64,000 nucleotides of DNA from Zeus faber (lineage: Eukaryota; Chordata; Actinopteri; Zeiformes; Zeidae), in assembly GCA_960531495.1 (NCBI GenBank), contig OY482847.1, forward strand, positions 26,324,598 to 26,388,597, given 5' to 3'. Below, piece by piece: positions 11,855-64,000 of the stretch. How positions within the stretch are numbered: position 1 is the first letter of the stretch; each line of letters starts with the position of its first letter. Made by a program: the position numbers and the translations under genes. A model generated the notes under the pieces. The model was not told the origin of the DNA. It saw only the letters and a list, made by a program, of their open reading frames with translations, and did not search any database.

Positions 11855-14585
11855 CTAAAATGATCAGCTTATTTTTGAACAGTTCCATCCATCTATTGTT
11901 TATAAATGGCTTTCCTGTACACAAACAAGTTGAATAAGGATACATCAGCCTCCTAAGCCCATTAGTGTAAGTTTTCATCATTGGCAAAGCAGTTGTAAAG
12001 CACCTGTCCTATTTATGCGTCAATTGCCTAATGTGACAACACAGCAGCTGTTCCCAAAGCTCTGGCACACCTCTCCGCCATTCTTCTATCAGGAAGTGGG
12101 AGGGAGGGAGGGAGGATTGCGCACCCCCCTTCGGTGCTTATTTCGATAAGAGTGGGAGATGGCTGGCAGGGCCCGCGAGAAGCAGATCTTGTCAATGTAA
12201 GGCACCTGGGGGAGTGGGAAACACTTTGTGACGAGCCTCCCTCAGCAACAAGAGCTCGCTGCATTGCCCTGACCCGTGAGATTCAATGGGAACCGAGTTG
12301 GAGGACAGAGGGTGAGAAAGGAAGCGAGACATACAGAGGGAGGGTGGGAAAAAAGCTGGTGACACATGGGAGTAATGTGCAGCAACATTAGCGGCTGTAG
12401 TGGGTACAATTACTGAAGAAAAAAAACGATGTTGATTGTAAAAATGTGTAAAATGTGAAGAAATAATAAATGAAAATGGGAAAGGAGGAAAAGGCAGCGC
12501 ATTTGAATTATTTCCAAAACATTTACAGAATGAATAGATGAAAAAAAGGGAAATTAAAGGCAAGTATACACAAGCAAATAAACAGGTCATAATAAATCTA
12601 AATTACAGGCATCCGCTCGGAAATTCATCATTTTGGCACACTACTGCGACTTTTTTCTGCTCTAGATAAAATACTAGTTCGTATGTTTGACCTGACCTGT
12701 ATTCATCCATTTATAATGAACTTGATTACCTGCCCAGAAACCAATGAGGTCAGGAAAGAATGACAGTAGGGAATTTTTGGCAAGCGTGGGACCTTCCAAC
12801 CAAAGGACATTCACAAAACGACAATTGTGCCTTGATAGCATATTTTAATCAGTCTATTTTAGATTCAGCAGTGGCACAGGCAGGAACACAGGGCTTTTTT
12901 TTTGGAGTAAGGCAATTTTGTCACCTAACCAAGATACCAGATGACCACATCAAGGGCTATTTTACAACCCAACACCGTTGTACCTCAAGATAAGATTATT
13001 TTGACCAATTTGTTAACTTATTGCTTAAAACTATTTCAATGAGGAAGCTAGACGTTATGCCAGTAAACTTCCCTAGTCAGCATATGCTTTACACCTAGTC
13101 TGCTTGAGATTTTGGTAGATTCATTTAACAGGCTGAGGTTACTGAGATTTTAAGACAATCTGTGGTGAAGCTTGCCAACTATAAGGCCATTGATGTGGAG
13201 AAATATACACGCTTTACAGCCAAACCTTTGTTGCAGTCAATTGAGGTTTTTACAAGTCGCTGTTAACATGATTTATATTTTATCCTTGGTGATTTTTATA
13301 AACATCTAGAGCCAAGGTTCTTTCAAGGCTACATTACAATGGTATACAGCCAATATGAACTGTATATTTTTTTTCAAAAATGCATTTTATTTTTTCCATC
13401 CTTTATTTAAAAAAAGTTTTTTCCACTTAATGTTGTGTTATGTTGATGAAATGTCACCACATTTACACATTGCTATGCTGTGTTGAAAGTAATCTACGCC
13501 ACCTCCACAGACAAAGTTCTTGATGGAAAAATGACATTTTTGAATTTGAATCTTCTAAAACTGTGTCTATACACAAATGTGATGAAAAGTTGAGAATACC
13601 AGAGCTGAATGGCAAGGGGAGACAGAGAATTGCATCTCTATCCAGGTAGGTACATGTCCAAAATGTAACTGCTTCAATCCGCCAAATGGAAATGATTTAT
13701 TTTTTATGATAGTTTCCGCGTGCAATTTGTGTTTCAGTACAAAAAAAAAAAAAACGATCCCTGAAAATGTAATGTCTTTCTTATTTTCAAAGATGACTAA
13801 GAGGTCTGACAATGAAAAGGTTGGGGAAACAGAAAGTCAACTAGTCGTTCCATTAAATCTCATTCATCCACCCCCAGTGAAAAAAATAATCGTGGTGTCC
13901 TGACGTATCAGGCAGACCCTACACAACTATGAAAGGACTATGATGCATTTTTTCCTGACAAACATTTCAAAATGATCCTCAGTTTGCATTAAAAAAAAGA
14001 GAAAAAAAAAGCCTGAAGCTATGTTATCTTTTCCAGTACAAAAGAGCTCCTGCAGCACTTTACCTTGAGTGTTTCTAAGGCCTTCTTCAACGATCTGCTC
14101 GCATTTCAGTGAAGCACAGCTGCATAAACAATCCTCTCAAGTCTTTAGAGGGTTTTGAAATATTAACAAAGGAGCTCACAGATACATCATTTTGCAGCCC
14201 GGTTGTGGCAGCAGAGGGAAAATGGGTTTGAGTCCTATTATAAATCACACAATACGGTTACAACGCTGCACATCCACCCCTAGTTGTCCCCCAGGCAACC
14301 TGACAGCAAAATCCTGTCTTCACAGAGGGCTCTTGGCGAGGTTTTGTACATGCGTACGAAGGAGAAAGCTGTTTGTTTCTCTGTGTTTACGCTTCCTTTA
14401 CATCAAATTTATTATAATAATTGGAATCTAGGCCTGGCAAGATTACTCAATCACACATGTCTGTTAATGCGTGCAACGTATGTGCATGAGCACACGTGCA
14501 CAGGAGAAATGAGATACACTCAATGGCTCGAGCTAATTTCATCAGCTCCACCCCCCACCCCGACATGAAAGCGTAAAGGACTTAC

Positions 14586-43426
<28,841 letters not shown>

Positions 43427-43600
43427 GTTCACAAAAGCGAGGTAAACAAATCCAACGTGTAACTACGATGCAACACAGCCGGCGACATCAACACAGCGCA
43501 GAGCAACACGGAATTCCTTCCGGCCCAAACAAGTGCAGGAGCGTAAGGTTCCGCATGAGACGATTCCTCGGGTCTAGGCTATACCGCAATGGAATACATG
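43427..43600 (-). promoter_or_regulatory. likely 5' UTR and promoter of trip4
   Basis: The stretch just upstream of the trip4 start codon is GC-richer than its surroundings and lacks an obvious TATA box. On the minus strand it holds CCGGAAGG (43516-43523), a good ETS-type site typical of housekeeping promoters. The transcription start cannot be placed from sequence alone. Confidence 0.4.
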
Positions 43601-46381
43601 AAATAAAATACAAATAAAATAAAATAAGATAAGATAAGGCGATTTATAAACCTTGAATATGTCAAAAGGTTCATTATAAATGTCATTTATTGGTCACTGA
43701 ATTAGAGTTCAGTCTTTTCTCTGTAATGTTGGTGGGGGTGTTTGCACCTGTTCAGTCCGATCACTGGGTGGCAGCTGAGGAAAAGGTAAACGCTACCATG
43801 CCTTATATAAAAAAACAAATAATAATAATAACATTTTATTTTCTTCGTTGGACCGCTGTAAGTCCTATTTGTATTCACCACCATAGCAGTGAATGCAGCT
43901 TGGATAAAGGAAAAGGCAACAATATTTATGAAGTTATACAAATTGAATATGAGGAGGGGGGAAAAAAGTACCTTGACTTAAATTCACCGATTGTTGAGGA
44001 CTTAAATTCTCTTGTGTACTTGAATGCAGAAAAGATGAATGTAAATGTGAAAATGCAGCAGTAAAACAGTCCCATCTTCTTTTTCTTTTTTTTCTCAAGT
44101 CAGCACATTCCCATCGTTATCCACTGCACCCTAACCTGCTGTGCATCCTTCCCAGCTTGGTCCCTTTGTCTTGCCAATCGGTACAAGTCCTTTTCTCCTT
44201 CCTTACTGTCCAACCTCTCATACAACTCGCCGTATGCCTTTTCCACTTCTCTCTTCGCCTTGTGCCGCATCAGCTTGTACTCCTGTCTACTTTCTTCATC
44301 TCTCTGACTATCCCATTTCTTCTTGGCCAACCTCTTCTGCTCTACGCGCTCCTGTACTTGCTCATTCCACCACCAAGAGTCCTTGTCTTCCTTCCTCTTC
44401 CCGCATGATACACAGAGTACCTTCTTGGCCGTCTCCCTCACCACTTCTGCAGGTGTTTCACAGTCATCGGGTAACCGTTCATTTCCACCTATTGCCTGCC
44501 TTACCTCTTCCCTAAATTCCATGCAACACTCCTCCTTTTTCAACTTCCACCATTTTATCTTTGGCGCTTGTTTCACTCTCTTCCTCTTCTTGGCCTCCAG
44601 AGTCATCCTACAGACCACCATCCGATGCTGCCTAGCAACACACTCCCCTACCACCACTTTGCAGTCACTAATCTCTTTCAGATTGCACCTCCGGCATAAG
44701 ATGTAGTCCACCTGTGTGCACCTTCCGTCACCCTGTGTTCCTCCCTCTTCTTGAAATACGTGTTCACAACAGCCAATTCCATCCATTCCTCCTGTCCTTC
44801 CACATTCCTCTCCTTGACACCATACCTACCCGTCACCTTCTTGTCACCTATGTCTCTGATCCCTTCGCCAACATGGCCATTGAGATCTGCTCCAACGACC
44901 ACTCTCCCTTGGGGACGCTCTCCACCACTACATCCAGCTCACTAAAGAATTCTTCTTTCTCTTCCATCTCACACCCAACTTGGGGACCACATGAACCGAC
45001 CTCATTCATTATCACCCCCTCAATTTCCAGCTTCATGCTCGTCACTCTGTCGGATACTCTCGTCACGTCCGAAACGCTCTTGACATATTCTTCCTTCAAG
45101 ACTATCCCCACCCCATTTCTCCTGCCATCCACTCAATGGTAGAACAGTTTGTACCCGGCTCTGATACTCCTGGCCTTACTCCCCTTCCACCTGGTCTCTT
45201 GCACACATAGTACATCTACCTTCCTTCTCTCCACCATGTCAGCCAGCTCTCTTTACCCTTCATAGTGCCAACGCTCAAAGTTCCTACTCTCAACTCTACT
45301 CTCCTACCCTTCTTCCTCTCCTTCTGTCTCCGGACACGCCTTCCCCCTCTTCTTCTTCTTCGGCCGACAGTAGCACAATTTCCACTGGCACCCTGTAGAC
45401 TATCGGCACCAGTGGCGGTCGTTGTTAACCCGGGCCTCGACTGATCCGGTATGGAAATCAGATTTGTTGTCCACATGTTCGATGTGGCATGGTTTTTACG
45501 TCGGATGCCTCTCCTGACGCAACCCTCTCTATTCATCTGGGCTTGTGACCGGTACTGATGATACACTAGCATGTGCTAGATGGCTAGATTCAGAGACCAG
45601 GCAACAATCCCATCTACCGTATAAAAAAGATGTGGACAAGATCAAATAGATTGATATATATATTTTTTAAACAGTAAGGACAACCACAAATTAATCTTTC
45701 ATTGAACAAAACATTTCTATTATCAATTCCATTAGAAAGATGAATCAGCAACAAGGTCTTTGAGAAGGGCGTTTAAATCTTGCATGATCTGAAAATAACC
45801 ATTGTGGCACAACCGCACAACAAATTTTAGATACTGCAGTTACTATGTTCCATACATAGAATGAATGTTGCTTGGTGTTTCATTAAACATTTGCAAAAAA
45901 CATGACACATTATTAAACGTTGCATTCCACACAAAAATCCTTTACAGGTTACTTTAATCAACGGCTCGTATTCAGAGCCACTATAGAAATTAAAAGGCTA
46001 AAATATGCTCGATTAGCCCCAAACTTAATTCAGAGGTGAATGTTATTTAATTAGAATGAGATGTTAACTATGTAATTTTGGATTACAATGTGAATTGTAA
46101 ATATTACATGTTCATTGTTTAGTTGGCCGGCTCTTTTCATAGATGGCTCAAAAATCAAAGGCATATCATAGGCTTTGCTAATTATGCTTCACACAATTTT
46201 AGCTCCAATTGTATTATTGTGTTATTTTTTTTGTTTGATTGGTTATACGGCTAAATATCTGGTGGGATGCAAGTCCCAGAAGCTAGACAGGATTGGAATT
46301 TGACTGGTAACTGAAAAGACATAATAATCTTTGAATTCCATCCATAAAGCACAGTTTTCCAAGTACCAAACACAGGAGCCC
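43601..46381. other. spacer between chrna7-like and trip4
   Basis: This 2.9-kb region separates the chrna7-like stop codon from the trip4 promoter. It contains the LINE fragment plus AT-rich sequence at 45600-46380 that should include the chrna7-like 3' UTR. No canonical AATAAA was found on the minus strand near the stop; ATTAAA variants exist near 45960. Confidence 0.6.
44100..45600 (-). mobile_element. RTE-type LINE, 5' part with endonuclease domain
   Basis: Read on the minus strand, the 5' leader (GGTTGCGTCAGGAGAGGCAT) is followed by pieces of an apurinic-type endonuclease: LRVGTLSVGTMKGK, DGRRNGVGIVLKEEYVKSVS, VVVGADLNGHVGEG, VVNTYFKKREEHRVTEGA and TQVDYILCRRCNLKEISDCK. A charged linker follows (EKDLYRLARQRDQAGKD). 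This is the arrangement of fish RTE elements often annotated as craniofacial-development-protein-2-like. At least three frames are involved, so it is broken. The sequence stops before the reverse transcriptase, which is unusual because LINE fragments normally keep their 3' ends. Confidence 0.85.
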
Positions 46382-60573
<14,192 letters not shown>

Positions 60574-60815
60574 CTGATGAAAAATACAGAAATGTCCATC
60601 ACTACCCAAGAAGGCTCACAAATGAACAGTCAGACAATTGAGTTGGACAACATCCACCCACCTTTGTGAAACAATTAAGATAGATATCGACAGATAAGAT
60701 AGATATTGATGGTTTGACACTGTCAAACCATTTGCTTTTTGCACTCAAGTGAGACATAGTTGGTAATAACGAAGTTGCAACTGTAGCCACTTTCCCACTT
60801 GCACTGAAAGCTCGA

Positions 60816-61431
60816 AGTTCACACTGCAGGAAAAAGTGACCCAAATCCGACTTTTTTGCTCATATGTGACTCAGATCAGTTTTTTTTCATGAGTGTGACC
60901 AGAACAAATCACATGTAATCTTATATTCTCGGAATTGTGCCACTTTCATATGTGGTCATATGTTCATATGTGGTCCTAAATTGGATACAGGTCTGATTTT
61001 TAACAATCTGTCTGAACAGTCTGAACCGTCAAATCGGCGTTTAGTCAATTCATGAGACTTTTACGTCACTCTAGAACAGGGGTTCCCAACCTTTTTATTA
61101 TCAGGGACCTGCACAAAATACCAGGACCAGTGGGTGCAGGAGGGGGTGACTGTCTTCCCGTTACGCACTGAGTAAAATAAAAATATTAAAGACATCTACA
61201 ATAAAAGAGAATTTAGGGTCAAGCAAAAAAGAGTATCCCTGTTTGGAGAATAACCGGCAAGCAGAGCCAGGCACACCACGGCCGCCCGCCACCTTTAAGC
61301 AGCACATACAGTGCAGGGAGGGACTGATAGACTAATAGATAGTTAAATAGATAGTTAAATACATAAATAAACCGACCCGATGAGGGAGCACCCAGGCTCG
61401 TTGCGTTTTATGATTAGCACCAGATCTAAAA

Positions 61432-61469
<38 letters not shown>

Positions 61470-61735
61470 TCTGAGGGAGCTATTGGCTATTATTCATCCG
61501 CAAGCTTGAGCCGAGGTACACAGTCCCACGCTGCCCGACAACCTGCCATGTTTTATCCATAGGATAGCGCGCTGTTAGTGATGTTTTTGTTACTTCTGCG
61601 CATGTGGCTCAGTTCAGGATCATGACCCGTTTACACTGGAATGCGATATTGGCCGCATTTAAAAATTAATTTGAACAGTCAAACAAAAAAATTGGATCTG
61701 AGCAATAAATCTGCACTGCTTGTACTGTGAACGTA
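60816..61735. mobile_element. non-autonomous hAT-like element, family M3 copy 1
   Basis: The left end GTTCACACTGCAGGAAAAAG mirrors the right end (reverse complement GTTCACAGTACAAGCAG). The body shares TATGTGGTCCTAAATTGGAT and GGGGTTCCCAACCTTTTTAT-like phrases with 63630-64000. It contains a (TG)n run at 61434-61467. It is inserted in M1 copy 2, in chrna7-like intron 5. Confidence 0.65.
61434..61467. repeat. (TG)17 microsatellite
   Basis: Simple TG repeat inside the M3 element. Confidence 0.9.
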
Positions 61736-62613
61736 GCCTAAATCTTCTGGCTATCTGCTGTTCAATATTGCAGTCATGTGGGAAAAGGAGCTGGTGTCGA
61801 TATTCCGTAAAAGTAGTTCCATAAATTTCCCCACTCTTACCTAGTATAATTTCCGAGAAAATGCTGGTACGGCTATGAATGGAAATGTGGGAACAGAATA
61901 GGATTTCATAGGATAGCATAGGATTTCCATAAAGTAGGGCTGGAGCCGAATCCAAATAAAGCACAAATAGTGGGTTGGGAGAGGTAGAACGGGTGAAGAA
62001 ATTTCCTTCTCCGGAGGCAGAGAGTGCAGGACAGGTTGAAAATGATCATACTAATGTAATAACATTGGGTTAGGGCTATTTCATTTGCGGACGGGGGCTC
62101 TGTCCCCACTCCATCAGTGGAGGGAACCGAGTTGAGAGGGGAGATGGGGAGCGAAGCGCTGGTCTCTGAGAGCCAGGAAAAAAAACTAACCAATTCAGAT
62201 TGTACGTCCGTTGTGGACAGATTGTCCAAACGACCGCATATGTAACAGTCATCTAATGTGGGAACAGACTCCATACTGAACTTTTCCATAAAGGTCAATG
62301 TGGAAATGACTGCCTACTGCCTTTGCCAGATATTTTTTATCCAGCAATGTTACGGATTCCATGTTGGAAAGGGGTTTATAAGTGTAATTACGGTACTATT
62401 GATATCACTCGAGAAGTTCTCCAGAGAGGTAAATAGAAAACCTTTCTCAATAAGTGTGCTGATAATAAAACGATATTACTCCAAGCTCACCATACAACAT
62501 GATTGACTGGGTTTTCTTTTCCATATTTTTGACCTTTTATAAAAAATAGCTTGAATGGGTTTGCTAAATTAGTTATTAAATCATCCCAATTTAACCCCTC
62601 TATGTCATTATAT

Positions 62614-62632
62614 AGAAAGAAAGAAAAAAAAG

Positions 62633-62691
<59 letters not shown>

Positions 62692-62694
62692 AAA
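62614..62694. repeat. (GAAA)n microsatellite
   Basis: About 80 bases of AAAG repeat, purine-only on the plus strand. Confidence 0.92.
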
Positions 62695-62699
62695 TAAAG

Positions 62700-63060
62700 A
62701 ATGTACATGATGGGGGAGCAGCAGCTGTGATAAAGAGCGCATTCAGCCCGTCGGGAAGCCGGGGCTGAAAGGCCGATTGAAAGCCGAAATTACCACGGTC
62801 GACAGCTGCAGAGATAAAGAGAGAGGCTTCCACGCAGGGAAGAAATGGGATGCCAAAGTGCCATCCATTGCAACGACTGTGGAAAAAATCCAATACGCCA
62901 ATGAGAACAGATTGGGAGGCGATCCTTTGGGGAAAGTCGTGGACTCCAAATAATCTCCAGCTATGAAATAGCGCTAAAACGGTACGAGAGGTCGCCAATA
63001 AACAAAGATCTCCTTCCGTCTCTGGAAATGCCACCAGTGACGAAGGGGATGATGAATTCA
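62700..63060. other. unique-looking non-coding segment in chrna7-like intron 5
   Basis: A 360-bp block of even composition, including TGATAAAGAGCGCATTCAGC and CCATCCATTGCAACGACTGT. It is open for 153 codons on the minus strand when joined to the microsatellite, but no domain or splice pattern supports coding. Candidate conserved non-coding element. Confidence 0.25.
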
Positions 63061-63629
63061 AAATAAAATAAATGTCAAGTCAGGAAATTTGAGTTGATTC
63101 AAAAGGCTGATCTAGTGTGCACGGCTGAACAGTATTTGAGTAATTTAAAAGGAATCAATCTAACAAGGGGTAATATAGTTGTGACTGGTTTATGTCAAAA
63201 GCCTTAAGTGAAGGTTCATTTGGAGGAAAGTTAGGAAGCAATTTGTTTGTGACATGGGCGATCAATTCGTAGGAAATCCAGTGATGGAGCTATTTACTCC
63301 AGTATTGATCGAGAGACGGAGGCAGGAGACAGCGACGGTCCGTCCTTCTGCAAAGTAAGGGATTACAACGTGAACAGGACATTCACGGCAAAATAGCCCA
63401 GTAAACCCAAGATGGCCTCTCGTTGAAACCTGCATCTGAGAGCGTGTGTGTTTCTGCTCGCTTGCCTGTGAATGAGGCAGAGTGTGTTATTTGCACAGAC
63501 GGGTCGGGAGGCTTCATCGATCTCTAACGACGCTTTGGCGGTGCGTCCTGGGGCTTACGTGGGAGTAGAAGTCGCCTCGCCACAGAAGAACTGAGATAGG
63601 AGCATAGCGTCGCTACTGTCAGTGTCACA

Positions 63630-64000
63630 ACCGATTTTTTTACTCATATGTGACTGACACGGAACCTGATCTTTTCATTTCCGGGTTGGGCCCCTTTTAT
63701 ATGTGGTCCTAAATTGGATACAGGTCTGATTTTTTGCAACCTCAGTCTGAACAGTCAAATAGGAATTCATGCGACTTTTACATCACTCAAGAGCAGGGGG
63801 TCCCAACCTTTTTTTATTATCACAGACAGGACCGCAGCACACAAAATGTGTACCACAAAAACAACCCCTAGGTTTAGGAATAAACTCGGAATTCCGCCTC
63901 CAACTTTGGGACCGGCGAGCAGAGGGAGGCACAGCCACGGCACCCACACGCGCATCACAGCCACCGGCCACCATTAAGCAGCGTATACAGCACGGGGAGG
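63630..64000. mobile_element. family M3 copy 2, cut by the window edge
   Basis: Shares TATGTGGTCCTAAATTGGAT, ACAGGTCTGATTTTT and GGTCCCAACCTTTTTTTATT with 60950-61120, and the later GCCACCATTAAGCAGC with 61280-61300. The left end is worn and the right end is outside the window. Confidence 0.6.

Larger units (their letters stand above)
1..14585. other. non-coding stretch, probably trip4 last intron and/or 3' flank
   Basis: No exon could be supported here on either strand. The stretch contains a small hAT-like element (1174-1548), a Z-DNA-prone repeat (2154-2194), a Tc1 relic (about 3700-4460), a palindrome (6007-6075), a terminal-inverted-repeat element (6314-7335), and a hAT-like element (10396-11854). 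I searched the minus strand for the expected last trip4 exon and did not find it. An exon of about 20 codons could still be missed by eye. Confidence 0.6.
60786..62383. mobile_element. family M1 copy 2, split by another element
   Basis: The left end (ACTTTCCCACTTGCACTGAA, 60788 on) matches the left end of the element at 6314. The rest resumes at about 61770 (GTCATGTGGGAAAAGGAGCT) and runs to GATTCCATGTTGGAAAGGGG near 62370. The interior matches 6371-7335 in the same orientation. A family M3 element sits between the two parts. Confidence 0.65.

Noticed and set aside
1-14585. Last coding exon of trip4
   Set aside because: I looked for a KLDSKI..GAKKGLMK-like stretch after a minus-strand acceptor and saw none. 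No weak candidate was worth listing.

Overview
The window looks like a piece of a teleost fish chromosome. It has intron-split vertebrate genes with GT/AG junctions, many long CA/GT microsatellites, Tc1-like, hAT-like and RTE elements, and a tRNA-derived SINE of the kind common in fish. There is no sign of bacterial or viral gene organisation. Two host genes can be supported exon by exon. Both lie on the minus strand, head to tail.

Right part (46.4-60.6 kb): the last five coding exons of an alpha7-type nicotinic acetylcholine receptor (chrna7-like). They cover the Cys-loop, the vicinal-cysteine loop C, TM1-TM4 and the cytoplasmic loop. Exon sizes (168, 195, 87, 110 bp, then the terminal exon) match the vertebrate alpha7 plan. 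The earlier exons lie beyond the right edge. Intron 7 (10.8 kb) holds a nested repeat complex: a broken Gypsy LTR-element fossil between inverted repeat arms, duplicated in tandem with about 1% divergence, and with a SINE inserted into only one copy.

Middle (36.2-43.4 kb) and far left (14.6 kb): trip4 (ASC-1), subunit of the activating signal cointegrator / ribosome-quality-trigger complex. Twelve coding exons join with consistent reading phase into 553 codons from a clear start. The terminal exon (about 20 residues expected) was not found. Eleven exons are packed into 7.3 kb, but exon 12 lies 21.5 kb further on, and the final exon must be in, or beyond, another 14.6 kb. These long terminal introns hold most of the non-coding sequence of the window.

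Between the genes (43.4-46.4 kb) is the 5' part of an RTE-type LINE without its reverse transcriptase. Elsewhere I place a complete-looking hAT-like element with a perfect 8-bp target duplication (10.4-11.9 kb), a second one carrying a GC-rich block (38.2-40.4 kb), two Tc1-like relics, several families of non-autonomous terminal-inverted-repeat elements present twice in the window, a 34-bp-arm palindrome, and many microsatellites. One CA tract forms the 3' splice-site region of a trip4 exon.

I found no tRNA, rRNA, CRISPR array or operon-like system, and nothing that I would call an undescribed biological system. The observations most worth checking are the stretched trip4 3' end, the splice-site TG tract and the layered tandem duplication in chrna7 intron 7.
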